From Helicobacter_J cappadocius (GTDB lineage Bacteria; Campylobacterota; Campylobacteria; Campylobacterales; Helicobacteraceae): a stretch of 64,000 bases of DNA. Positions 9,672 to 18,179 of the stretch are shown piece by piece (within the stretch, counting starts at the first letter, position 1; every line of letters starts with the position of its first letter). The stretch is taken from positions 30,084 to 94,083 of the forward strand of contig NZ_JAUPEV010000008.1 of NCBI RefSeq assembly GCF_030686155.1. The letters are read 5' to 3'. The notes beneath the pieces were generated by a model. It had not been told where the DNA came from. It made no database searches and worked only from the letters and a program-made list of their open reading frames with translations. The position numbers were made by a program, and so were the translations under genes.

Positions 9672-10919
9672 TCAATTATAGATAATGCTATAAATCGCCG
9701 CAAAAATCGTAAGCAATCCGAAAATCAAAATAAATAAATTTTGCAAAGGTTTTTTGTATTTTTTGAGTTCATCAAAACTATAAATAGCTATCAGAGGAAT
9801 AATAAAAAGGATTATTGCTAAAACAGGTCCGACAAATTTATCTATCATCCCTAATATTTGAGGGTTCATATAAGAAGCAATCCAGGCAATAATAAAAGTA
9901 AGACTAATAGTGATTTTTTTGGCAAATGATGGACTAATTTTATGATTAGAGAGTTTGAATAATATCTGATTAAACCCTTCTTGTGCTCCTAAATAATGCC
10001 CAAAAAATGCCTTCCACATGGCTACAAAAGCGATTGCAGGAGCAACATATATCATAATAGGAGCAATGACTTTGAAGATAGGATTTTGAAATCTATCAGC
10101 AATATTGGCCAGAAGAGATAAAATGGAAATATTTTCACTTTGTGCGAGTTTGAAATCATCAGGACTTAGGCACATCATAAAAGAAAATACAAAAAACATC
10201 ACGGTTGCTATCATTAAGATATTGCTTGTAGCTATAATTTTAGAGCTTTTTATATCTGCATCCTTGCCATATTTTTCTTTAGAATATACAGCAAGTGAAG
10301 AAATAATGCAGGAGTGATTGAAAGAAAATACCATCACAGGAAGCAATAACCACAAGCTTTTAATATCCCTACTCCAAGAAAAATCCACATTTTTAAATAG
10401 ATTGGTATTCCACTCTGGAATCAGTGAAAGGGCTATGAGGATCAATACAATAATAAATGGCACAACCAAAGCACTCATCACTTTTACAATCACTTCCTGT
10501 CCAAAACTCACGATAAAAATCAAAATTCCCACCAAAACAAATGATAAAAGTAACCGATTGGGGGCATTCATATGTAATTGATTAACAATAAAACTGTCTA
10601 AAGTGTTTGTAATTCCTACAGCGTAAATAAGCAATACAGGGAAAATAGCACAAAAATACAAAATCGTGATTATCATCCCCCCTATATTTCCAAAATACTT
10701 CTGTGCTACAACTGTAATATCATCAGAAGTCGCATCTGATGATATTACAAAACGACACAATGCTCTATGAGATAAAAAAATCACTGGAAATGCCAAAATA
10801 AGCATCATCACAAGCGGAATAAGTCCGCCAGAACCCATCTTAATAGGCAAAAATAAAACTCCTGCTCCAATAGCTGTACCATAAAGACTTAACGCCCAGA
10901 ATAAATCTCGCCTATTCAT
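9672..10919 (-). CDS. sdaC: Serine transporter, HAAAP family (SdaC-like), copy 1
   Basis: A 415-residue inner-membrane amino acid permease with about eleven hydrophobic segments, of the hydroxy/aromatic amino acid permease family. The conserved opening LYGTAIGAGVLFLPIKMG and the segment VMVFSFNHSCIISSLAVY are typical of SdaC/StpA serine symporters. It is closely similar along its length to the second copy at 15387-16631. Its product would feed L-serine dehydratase, encoded further right beside copy 2. It ends 13 bases before the start of the orphan methyltransferase, which lies on the same strand. Substrate is inferred from family and from the sdaA neighbour of the paralogue. Confidence 0.87.
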   Translation of the reverse strand: MNRRDLFWALSLYGTAIGAGVLFLPIKMGSGGLIPLVMMLILAFPVIFLSHRALCRFVISSDATSDDITVVAQKYFGNIGGMIITILYFCAIFPVLLIYAVGITNTLDSFIVNQLHMNAPNRLLLSFVLVGILIFIVSFGQEVIVKVMSALVVPFIIVLILIALSLIPEWNTNLFKNVDFSWSRDIKSLWLLLPVMVFSFNHSCIISSLAVYSKEKYGKDADIKSSKIIATSNILMIATVMFFVFSFMMCLSPDDFKLAQSENISILSLLANIADRFQNPIFKVIAPIMIYVAPAIAFVAMWKAFFGHYLGAQEGFNQILFKLSNHKISPSFAKKITISLTFIIAWIASYMNPQILGMIDKFVGPVLAIILFIIPLIAIYSFDELKKYKKPLQNLFILIFGLLTIFAAIYSIIYN

Positions 10920-11006
10920 ATTTGATCCTTTTGTTTTTTTGTTTTAAATCTCTAGTAAGAATTATAGTTAAAAAAATATTCCTCATAAAAATAACAGTTT
11001 AAAAAT

Positions 11007-11414
11007 ATGACTTTCCATCCTCTAGTGTCACTAGAAGGAGCAAATCTAAATTATATTTCTAAAGTTTTGAAAATCAATTAAAAAGCGAGAATCTTAAAGG
11101 AAAAAGGAAAAAATCTTGAGGATTTATGGGAGATAACTCTAAATCGATTAATCGATGATTGGGATGCTAAAATATGGGATATTCCAAATGTAAAAAACAA
11201 CCATCCAGAAAAATCAAATCATCCTTGCCAATTCCCGGTAAAATTAGTCGAAAGATATATTTTGGCACTAAGTAATGAATATGTTGATATTGGTCTTAAG
11301 AGAATAGATAGTTTCTTAAATGGTGAATTGATCACTCGTCCGATCCATCAAGAGATATATAAACCAAAATCAACTGATAAAGTTGCACAAATTCCCACTG
11401 AATGGACCAAATGA
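11007..11414 (+). pseudogene. Decayed beta-class DNA methyltransferase remnant
   Basis: In one frame this stretch reads as fragments of a beta-class DNA methyltransferase. The piece IWDIPNVKNNHPEKSNHPC then QFPVKLVERYILALSNE is the usual region just before SAM motif I. It joins directly to YVDIGLKRIDSFLNGEL, which normally lies after it. The expected DPFMGxGSS motif I segment is therefore deleted in frame. An in-frame TAA lies at 11079-11081. The fragment ends TGA at 11412-11414, overlapping the ATG of the downstream nuclease remnant as ATGA. It cannot make an active enzyme. Identification rests on remembered family motifs, not a search. Confidence 0.72.
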
Positions 11415-12025
11415 AAATAGGTCAGATTTACAGTCATCTAAATGGTCTAGAATTTTTAGAAATTAGAAAACCACATTTGCTAAAAGAAATCAAAATAGCG
11501 ATTGAAAATGTTGACGCAAACAAAGCTTTTGAAAAAGTTAATAAAGAAAAAACAAAACTAGGGAGAACGCTCTATTCTCCATCAAAATTAAATAAACTTT
11601 TTCAAGAAGAATTCAAAAAGTTCGGTTGGCAAGACAAAAGAACATCTTATTTTGTAAATGAAGATCTGCAGACAACTAAGGAAACCTATAATATTCAAGA
11701 TAGAGATATTCAAAAAAGAGAAATAGAAAATAGAGGTTTTAAAGCATTCAGAACATACAATCAAATAGATTTTGTTAAATAAAGAGTCGCTATTTAGGTG
11801 CAGTTTGGAAAATATTTTTCAGTACAATATGATCTCCATGTCAAGCACACATTTTTTTATCAACTTGATGACATTGATATAGGTGTTGAAATTATTCCTA
11901 TGCACAGCCTTATGAAACAAATGTCTACTGGCGTAGCCTGGTATGAAAATGAACTTACAAATATCGTTAGAGAAGGTCGTTCAAATCCAACTGTCCTAAT
12001 TATTTTGATTGGACTAACAGAGTGA
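11411..12025 (+). pseudogene. Inactivated BglII/BstYI-like type II restriction endonuclease
   Basis: One reading frame spans this region but is cut by two stops, TAA at 11780-11782 and TAG at 11795-11797. Read through, it gives a protein of about 204 residues with the BglII/BstYI-type core: FNQ/YNQIDFVK, then x-R-V-A-I-x-V-Q-F-G-K-Y-F, then a long C-terminal part. The second stop falls where this family has Glu in the (E)VQF catalytic motif, so GAG has probably become TAG. The best start is ATG 11411, overlapping the methyltransferase remnant. The two pieces (to 11782, and from GTG 11798) are not separate genes. BglII and BstYI cut GATC-centred sites, so the lost specificity may have been related; this is inference. 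Confidence 0.75.
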
Positions 12026-12031
12026 TAATTC

Positions 12032-12784
12032 TTACTTCTCTCCTACTATCAAAAACATTGGTGTTGCATTAAACATCAGCTTCTCTTCTTCATTCCAAAT
12101 CTCTTGATAAAACTCCCTATAACAAGCAATCTGTCTAAAACCTATAAAATCTAAAACCTCCTCATCCCATTTGGGTCGCTCTATCTTGCTAAGAGGAAGT
12201 GATTTTGCAATCTCTTCCATTTTTTGAGCATTGGGGTATAGATTGGTCATATGATCAGGAATCCCTAATTTTGCTATCTTTTCTCTGTCTTTTTTGTAAA
12301 TTTCATTTTGTTTTTTATTATAGAGTTGTAGATACCAATTTGCATCAGCATTGAAAATCTTCCCTCCTTTTTTTAATACACGATACCATTGTTCATATGC
12401 TTTTTTTGGATCTTTTAAATTCCAAGTCAGATTTCTTGAAACAACTAGATCAAAACTATTATCTTCAAAAATCAGATTATGTGCATCACCCACACAAAAC
12501 TCAATCTGAGTATTGTGTTTTAAGGCATTATCTTTCGCACATTCGATCATACTGGGAGTGTAATCCAATCCTATTACCTCTGCATTAAGCTTGGATAATA
12601 TAATCGAAAATATTCCCGGGCCACAACCGATGTCTAAAACCTTTTTGCCTCTAAAATCATCATAGATATATTTAAAAAATATACTGCTCCAAAGGTGATT
12701 TTTCTCACCATTTAGTTCAGCTAGGTTTTCTTGTGCATAGCTAAATGATCGCTCACTCCAATATTCTTTTATTTCTTCTAACAT
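12032..12784 (-). CDS. Class I SAM-dependent methyltransferase (small-molecule type)
   Basis: A 250-residue Rossmann-fold methyltransferase. Motif I is VLDIGCGPGIFSIIL (about 49-63), followed by acidic VIGLDYTPSMIE and the post-motif DLVVSRNLTWNLKDP. The architecture resembles UbiE/COQ5-type enzymes acting on small molecules rather than DNA; there is no NPPY-type motif. It starts 17 bases after the TonB receptor on the same strand, so the two are probably one operon and the enzyme may modify a ligand handled by that receptor, or take part in metal or chelator handling. The substrate is unknown. Confidence 0.75.
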   Translation of the reverse strand: MLEEIKEYWSERSFSYAQENLAELNGEKNHLWSSIFFKYIYDDFRGKKVLDIGCGPGIFSIILSKLNAEVIGLDYTPSMIECAKDNALKHNTQIEFCVGDAHNLIFEDNSFDLVVSRNLTWNLKDPKKAYEQWYRVLKKGGKIFNADANWYLQLYNKKQNEIYKKDREKIAKLGIPDHMTNLYPNAQKMEEIAKSLPLSKIERPKWDEEVLDFIGFRQIACYREFYQEIWNEEEKLMFNATPMFLIVGEK

Positions 12785-12801
12785 TAATTCACTCTTTTAA
12801 T

Positions 12802-14964
12802 TTAAAATCTAACATTTGCCTGTGCAAAAAACGAAGCACCAGCAACTTGATAATAGTCATAATAGCGATTATTTGTAAAATTTAAAAAACTTATACTCAA
12901 ATCAAGATTATTTTCAAACACATAGCCTATTTTTGCATTAAAATAAAGTTGATCATCGTAATATCCAAATGTATTTTTGAAAACCTTTGTGTTAGTATCA
13001 TCGCTATAAGATTTGGACTGAAAGCTCCCCTCAATTGAGCCATAAATACCTTTTTTTGAATCATAAAGTAAAGCTACATGGGCAATATGTTCAGGCGTGT
13101 TAGGAATGAATTTTCCCTCAGTAGAGGGTTTGGCAGAATTTTTAATTATTTTAGCACTAGTATAAGTATAATTTGTATTCAACAAAAAATATCCTCCTAG
13201 CGGTTGAAGATAACCTATTTCAACACCATTTATTCTCCCTGCTCCTGCATTTTTATTTTGATAGGGAATATCTTTTCCATTACCACTTCGATAGATTATA
13301 TTGAAAAGTTCTGTTTGAAAATAATAAATTTTAAACACTCCTCCTTTCAAGCTATTGATATCTGTACCTACATCAAAAGATATTCCTTTTTCAGGTTTAA
13401 GTTCTGTATTATTGATCCATTTTTGCGTGGAAGTACTGATACGGAATATTTCTCTCAAAGTTGGAACTCTAAAGGCACTTCCTACAGAGGTTTTAAAAAC
13501 CGCTCTATCTAAAAAATTGTAATTGATGGAGAGTTTTGGAGAAAAAGAGCTTTGTGAGAGATTGCCTACGGGTGTTTTTTGATATTTGATTTGAGTGTAA
13601 TTAGCAAAATTCTTCCAATAATCATATCTAATGCCTAAAGTCGTATTCAAATTATCACTCCAGGCACTATCTAGTTGAGCAAATCCTGCACCTAGAAAAG
13701 CTTTTCCCCCATAGGCTTTCAAGAGACCTTTATCATATTTTCTCACCTTCCAATCACTCATTCCATAGTTGAGCTGATCTAATGCCATGTATCGTCCTTG
13801 CAGAGCAACGCTTAAGGTATGATCCCCAAAAGTTTTGTCATATACAATATCCAAGTAATTGCTAGTGCTATAAATATCTTGAGAATATCCAGTTCCTCCA
13901 GCAATTGTTGGCAGAGGAATTGCTGAAATATCTGCATCTAGCCAATAACTGTACAAATTCACACTTGAAAGTGTAGCTTTAAGCATAGAATCATCTGCAA
14001 AACTATGTATATGTGAGACAGAAGCAATATAATGCGTATAACTGCCAATTCCTTCATAACCACTTCCTATAAATGGATTATAAGAACTATTTCCATATAC
14101 AACCCTTCCTGAAGCATCCACTAGATTGCTATGAGGGGAAATAAAATCATAATGATGATTAGAAACTGAAGCCATCAAAGATGTAGTATCACTATCTCCC
14201 CAATCATATTCAATTTTTATTCTCCCATCATTAAGAACATATTCTCTTCTACCTGTATCTCCGGCGATATAGTTCCCTGCCCTATCTACACTATAACCAC
14301 TTATACCAATTAATTTGATAAAATCCCCCATTGATCCAAATGCCGGGACACTTGGGTAGCCTCCTGAAGTAGTAAATCCATAACTTGCCTTTACCCGCAG
14401 TCTTTTATCTAAAAATACATCTCCTATGCTTGCATACCCTCTAACAATGTTCATATCTGCTTGATTTTTTTTGAATGCATTTCCATAACCTACCAAAGCA
14501 ATGCTTTCAAGTTTTGTGGGCATTGAAGTGATAAAATTTACCGCTCCGCCAATAGCACCTGTTCCATAAAGACTTGAAAATGCTCCTCTGATAACCTCTA
14601 CTCTTGAGACATCATAAAGAGAAAGTTCATCTAATATTCTATTCTCCCCTTCTAGATCGCTCAATATCACCCCATCTAACATTACAAGAGTGCCATTAGT
14701 AATTCCTCGTATAGTGATAGAAGGTCGAGGATTAAGTCCTGCATCATTTGAGATATGAATTCCTTCATAGTTTTTGATAAGATCATTCACTTTTTGAGGA
14801 CTTCTATCTTTTATCTCCTTTTCTGTGATAACGCTAATATTTCCGGGTGCTTTTTCAATACTGCTCTGCGTTCTTGTCGCACTGCTAACCTGTCTATCTA
14901 ATAAATAACTCTCCTGACCCAAAAGAGAGCTGCCAAACATAAAAATACCAAATACTTTTTTCAT
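12802..14964 (-). CDS. TonB-dependent outer membrane receptor, copy 1
   Basis: A 720-residue outer membrane receptor that would import a metal complex or similar ligand using TonB energy. A short signal peptide (MKKVFGIFMFGSSLLG) precedes the plug domain, with KAPGNISVITEKEIKD, SITIRGITNGTLVMLDGV and VEVIRGAFSSLYGTGAIGG. The rest is a 22-strand-type barrel ending in ANVRF with a terminal Phe. It shares much of its plug and barrel sequence with the receptor at 21865-24114. A SAM methyltransferase follows in the same unit. The plug resembles CirA-type siderophore receptors, but the ligand cannot be decided. Confidence 0.88.
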   Translation of the reverse strand: MKKVFGIFMFGSSLLGQESYLLDRQVSSATRTQSSIEKAPGNISVITEKEIKDRSPQKVNDLIKNYEGIHISNDAGLNPRPSITIRGITNGTLVMLDGVILSDLEGENRILDELSLYDVSRVEVIRGAFSSLYGTGAIGGAVNFITSMPTKLESIALVGYGNAFKKNQADMNIVRGYASIGDVFLDKRLRVKASYGFTTSGGYPSVPAFGSMGDFIKLIGISGYSVDRAGNYIAGDTGRREYVLNDGRIKIEYDWGDSDTTSLMASVSNHHYDFISPHSNLVDASGRVVYGNSSYNPFIGSGYEGIGSYTHYIASVSHIHSFADDSMLKATLSSVNLYSYWLDADISAIPLPTIAGGTGYSQDIYSTSNYLDIVYDKTFGDHTLSVALQGRYMALDQLNYGMSDWKVRKYDKGLLKAYGGKAFLGAGFAQLDSAWSDNLNTTLGIRYDYWKNFANYTQIKYQKTPVGNLSQSSFSPKLSINYNFLDRAVFKTSVGSAFRVPTLREIFRISTSTQKWINNTELKPEKGISFDVGTDINSLKGGVFKIYYFQTELFNIIYRSGNGKDIPYQNKNAGAGRINGVEIGYLQPLGGYFLLNTNYTYTSAKIIKNSAKPSTEGKFIPNTPEHIAHVALLYDSKKGIYGSIEGSFQSKSYSDDTNTKVFKNTFGYYDDQLYFNAKIGYVFENNLDLSISFLNFTNNRYYDYYQVAGASFFAQANVRF

Positions 14965-15069
14965 ATATCTACCTTATTACAACAAATAACATCGCTAAGC
15001 AATGATTGTACTCAATAAATATGTAGAAAATAAGAAGCTATTTTAGATTCATGATTAAAACTTATAGAT

Positions 15070-15276
15070 TTATTTTTGTTTCCTCACTTCGGTGATACTC
15101 TTACCCCCAAGACCATAATTATCTGTCTGTATTTCATCAATAATCACCACAGTTGAGGCTTTATTCTTTTTAAGAACTTTTGCTAGTAAGTCTGTAACTC
15201 CCTTTATAAGTTCTTGTTTTTGCTCTGATGTAGGTTCTCCATTTTCTTGTGTGATTTTAATATTAACAAAAGGCAT
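15070..15276 (-). CDS. dmpI: 4-oxalocrotonate tautomerase family protein (DmpI-like)
   Basis: A 68-residue small tautomerase. After removal of Met the N-terminal residue is Pro, the catalytic base of this superfamily (MPFVNIKI), and the length is typical of 4-oxalocrotonate tautomerase. The segment STVVIIDEIQTDNYGLGGKS matches the family's second half. H. pylori has a similar stand-alone gene without a complete catechol pathway, so the physiological substrate is unknown. Its start has AAAGGA six bases upstream. It lies between the TonB receptor and the second serine transporter, all on the same strand. Confidence 0.85.
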   Translation of the reverse strand: MPFVNIKITQENGEPTSEQKQELIKGVTDLLAKVLKKNKASTVVIIDEIQTDNYGLGGKSITEVRKQK

Positions 15277-15340
15277 ATTTTTCCTTTAAATTATTTAATT
15301 ACACCCCTCCTATTTCTAGCATTTTATAATCTATGGAGGG

Positions 15341-15359
15341 TTTAGCATTAAGTGCTAAA
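15341..15359 (-). terminator. Hairpin downstream of the second serine transporter
   Basis: A perfect 7-bp stem TTTAGCA / TGCTAAA encloses the 5-base loop TTAAG, 28 bases past the transporter stop. An outer CCCTCC (15305-15310) can pair with GGAGGG (15335-15340) as an alternative fold. No clear T run follows on the transporter strand, so terminator function is uncertain; it could also act in the leader of the tautomerase gene. Confidence 0.35.
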
Positions 15360-15386
15360 ACTCAAAATTAATTTTTATTTCTGTTA

Positions 15387-16631
15387 TCAAAAAATCGTAT
15401 AAACCGCCGCAGAAATTGTGAGTAATCCAAAAACCAAAATAAATAAATTCTGCAAAGGTTTTTTATATTTTTGCAAAGCTTTAAATCTATATATCGCATA
15501 TAATGGCATTATAAATAATATAATCGCCAAAACCGGTCCAACAATATTGTCAATAATATTAAGGATTTGTGGATTTGCGTACGCCACAAGCCAAGAAACA
15601 ATAAAAGTGAATAAAATCGTGATTTTTTTACTTATTTTTGGAGTAATTTTTTGTAATGAGAGTTTGAATAAAATCTGATTAAACCCCTCTTGAGCCCCCA
15701 AATAATGCCCAAAAAAGGATTTTCCCATCGCCACAAAAGCAACTAATGGTGCAACATACACCAAAATAGGCGAAATAACCTTGAAAATAGGATTTTCAAA
15801 TCTATCAGCAATATTTGCAACCAAGGATAAAATGGATATATTTTCTTCTTGTGCTAGTTTGAAGTCATCTACATTTAAACACATCATAAAAGAAAATACA
15901 AAAAACATTACAGTTGCTATCATTAAGACATTGCTTGTGGCAATTATTTTCGTGCTTTTTTTATCACAAGCATCGCCATATTCTTTTTTTGTCCAAACTG
16001 CCAAAGAAGAAATAATAGGAGAATGATTGAATGCAAACACCATCACAGGAAGCATGAGCCATAAATTTTTAATATCTTTATGCCAAGAAAACTCAATATT
16101 ATGAAACAAATCCAAATTCCACTCTGGTATCAAAGAAAGTGCTATAAGCATTAGCACAATAATAAAAGGAAATACCAAAACACTCATTACTTTTACAATA
16201 ACATCTTGACCAAAACTCACTGTTAAGACCAAAATTCCAACCAAAATAAAAGTTAATAACAATCTATTTGGAGAAGCAAAACCCAACTGATGCACGATAA
16301 AACTATCAATAGTATTACTAATTCCCACGCTATAAATAAGTAGTATGGGAAAAATTGCACAAAAATACAACAAAGTGATAATCATCCCTCCAAATCTTCC
16401 AAAATACTCTTGTGCAACCACGGTAATATCATCAGAACTTGCAGGAGAAGAAAGTACAAATCGACACAATGCCCTATGTGCCAAAAATGTAATCGGAAAA
16501 GCCAAAACTAGCATCATTATCAAAGGTACCAATCCGCCTATCCCTGTTTTGATCGGTAAAAATAAGACCCCCGCTCCAATTGCAGTGCCATAAAGACTAA
16601 ACATCCACAACAAATCTTTTTTATTCATCAT
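15387..16631 (-). CDS. sdaC: Serine transporter, HAAAP family (SdaC-like), copy 2
   Basis: A 414-residue permease with the same segments as the copy at 9672-10919 (LYGTAIGAGVLFLPIKTG, VMVFAFNHSPIISSLAVW, GHYLGAQEGFNQILFKLS). About eleven membrane helices are visible. It is divergent from the L-serine dehydratase gene across a 126-base promoter region, so uptake and breakdown of serine sit side by side. In H. pylori the equivalent pair is adjacent and codirectional, so the arrangement differs here. This copy, being next to sdaA, is the better candidate for the ancestral position. Proton-coupled serine uptake is inferred from the family. Confidence 0.88.
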   Translation of the reverse strand: MMNKKDLLWMFSLYGTAIGAGVLFLPIKTGIGGLVPLIMMLVLAFPITFLAHRALCRFVLSSPASSDDITVVAQEYFGRFGGMIITLLYFCAIFPILLIYSVGISNTIDSFIVHQLGFASPNRLLLTFILVGILVLTVSFGQDVIVKVMSVLVFPFIIVLMLIALSLIPEWNLDLFHNIEFSWHKDIKNLWLMLPVMVFAFNHSPIISSLAVWTKKEYGDACDKKSTKIIATSNVLMIATVMFFVFSFMMCLNVDDFKLAQEENISILSLVANIADRFENPIFKVISPILVYVAPLVAFVAMGKSFFGHYLGAQEGFNQILFKLSLQKITPKISKKITILFTFIVSWLVAYANPQILNIIDNIVGPVLAIILFIMPLYAIYRFKALQKYKKPLQNLFILVFGLLTISAAVYTIF

Positions 16632-16666
16632 CTATCCTCTTTTTTGTTTAGTTTAGAAACATTATT

Positions 16667-16732
16667 ATTATACAAAACAATACTTTTGTTTCAAATATAC
16701 TTTAGATTTTTATTCAAAATTTGATATATAAT
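16667..16732. promoter_or_regulatory. Divergent promoter region between serine transporter and dehydratase
   Basis: Two perfect TATAAT -10 boxes point in opposite directions: 16727-16732 on the plus strand for sdaA (start 16758), and 16667-16672 on the minus strand for the transporter (start 16631). No clear -35 is visible, as is usual for the vegetative promoters of this group. Confidence 0.55.
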
Positions 16733-16757
16733 TCCAAATCCCATTTAAGGCAACATT

Positions 16758-18122
16758 ATGAGCAACCTCAATATATTTAAAATAGGCGTTGGCCCATCTT
16801 CTTCTCACACTTTAGGACCTATGTTAGCTGGAAATTTGTTTTGTGAAAAAATTTCCCATCAACTAAACATAATAGAAAAAATTCAAATCTATTTCTATGG
16901 TTCGCTCTCACTTACAGGCAAAGGACACCTAAGCGATAAAGCTATCATTTGGGGGCTTAACAACATAGAAGCAAAAAATCTTGATACTTCCACTCAACAA
17001 AGTATTATAGAAAAAGCACTTCGAGATAAAAAAATAAACCTATGTGGCAAGAAAGAAATAAACTTTGATTATCAAAGAGATTTGATCTTTTCAAAACAAT
17101 TCTTACTCTTACATGAAAACGGTTTGGTTTTAAAAGCACTTGATAAAGCAGGAAATATAGTCAGTGAAGAAACTTATTATTCCATCGGTGGAGGATTTGT
17201 AAAAACAGCTCAAGAACTCCAAGATATAAAAGAAAATGGCATACAAGAAGAATTCACAGACAATAAGCTTGTTTTCAATCACTCAAAAGATATTCTTGAG
17301 TTTTGTCGCAAAGAAGGCAAAAATCTAATTCAAGCTTCGCTAGAGTATGAATTACAATTCAATAGCCTAGAGTTTATACATAATTATTGCCTAGAAATCT
17401 GGCAGACTATGCAGGAAGTCTATAACAACGGCATCAAACCACAAGAAAATACTCTACCAGGTAACCTAAAGCTCAATCGCCGAGCACCTGGTCTTTTTAA
17501 CAGAATTCAGCCCACAGCAGATCCGCTTGGAATCATCGATTTTATCTCTTTATATGCCATCGCAATTGCTGAAGAAAATGCTAGTGGAGCAAAGGTTGTG
17601 ACCGCTCCTACAAATGGGGCTTGTGCGGTTAATCCAGCCGTAATGTTGTATCTAAAAAACCATACACTAGGCTTTAATGACCAAAAGGCAATAGAATTCC
17701 TTCTTGTAGGAATGTTGATAGGATCACTATATAAGAAAAATGCAAGTATTAGTGGAGCAGAAGCTGGATGCCAAGCTGAGATTGGAGTTGCTAGTTCAAT
17801 GGCAGCAGCGGCGATGGCTTCAGTACTTGGAGCAGATGCCTTTGTTTCCTCAAATGCTGCTGAAAGTGCGATGGAGCATCATCTAGGACTTACCTGCGAT
17901 CCAGTAGGTGGTCTTGTTCAGATTCCATGCATTGAGAGAAATGCCTTTGGAGCTATCAAAGCAATTATGGCAGCTAGAATGGCGATGAGTCGCAAAAGTA
18001 CTCCAAAAGTAACGCTTGATGAGGTCATCCTCACGATGTATAACACAGGTAAAGATATGAATCTCAAATACAAAGAGACTTCACTTGGAGGATTAGCAAC
18101 AACGCTCTCTAGCCTCTGTTAG
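16758..18122 (+). CDS. sdaA: L-serine dehydratase (L-serine ammonia-lyase), iron-sulfur type
   Basis: A 454-residue one-chain enzyme deaminating L-serine to pyruvate and ammonia, a main carbon and nitrogen route in these bacteria. The N-terminal beta domain starts SNLNIFKIGVGPSSSHTLGP. The alpha domain contains VVTAPTNGACAVNPAVMLY, GAEAGCQAEIGVASSMAAA and EHHLGLTCDPVGGLVQIPC, whose cysteines bind the 4Fe-4S cluster. A perfect -10 box lies 26 bases upstream and AAGG precedes the ATG. A serine transporter is divergent next door. It ends near a small hairpin and is convergent with the catalase-like gene. Confidence 0.96.
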   Translation: MSNLNIFKIGVGPSSSHTLGPMLAGNLFCEKISHQLNIIEKIQIYFYGSLSLTGKGHLSDKAIIWGLNNIEAKNLDTSTQQSIIEKALRDKKINLCGKKEINFDYQRDLIFSKQFLLLHENGLVLKALDKAGNIVSEETYYSIGGGFVKTAQELQDIKENGIQEEFTDNKLVFNHSKDILEFCRKEGKNLIQASLEYELQFNSLEFIHNYCLEIWQTMQEVYNNGIKPQENTLPGNLKLNRRAPGLFNRIQPTADPLGIIDFISLYAIAIAEENASGAKVVTAPTNGACAVNPAVMLYLKNHTLGFNDQKAIEFLLVGMLIGSLYKKNASISGAEAGCQAEIGVASSMAAAAMASVLGADAFVSSNAAESAMEHHLGLTCDPVGGLVQIPCIERNAFGAIKAIMAARMAMSRKSTPKVTLDEVILTMYNTGKDMNLKYKETSLGGLATTLSSLC

Positions 18123-18151
18123 TAAGAAATTGCAAAAATCAAAAGATTAAA

Positions 18152-18166
18152 AGGGCATCTCGCCCT
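18152..18166. terminator. Small hairpin between convergent sdaA and catalase-like gene
   Basis: AGGGC and GCCCT form a 5-bp stem around the loop ATCTC in the 57-base convergent gap. It is short and lacks a strong T run on either side, so a shared weak terminator is only likely. Confidence 0.4.
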
Positions 18167-18179
18167 CCTTAAGTATTTT

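Noticed and set aside
11798..12025. A short GTG-started frame as a separate gene
   Set aside because: It is the same frame as the upstream nuclease fragment and continues its domain; it is the 3' half of a broken gene.
15418..16593. Open frames opposite the second serine transporter
   Set aside because: Overlap a clear permease and show only low-complexity Ile/Lys/Thr-rich translations.
9672..16631. Serine transporter copies as ends of a transposon
   Set aside because: They are complete permease genes with no transposase, terminal inverted repeats or target duplication visible between or beside them.
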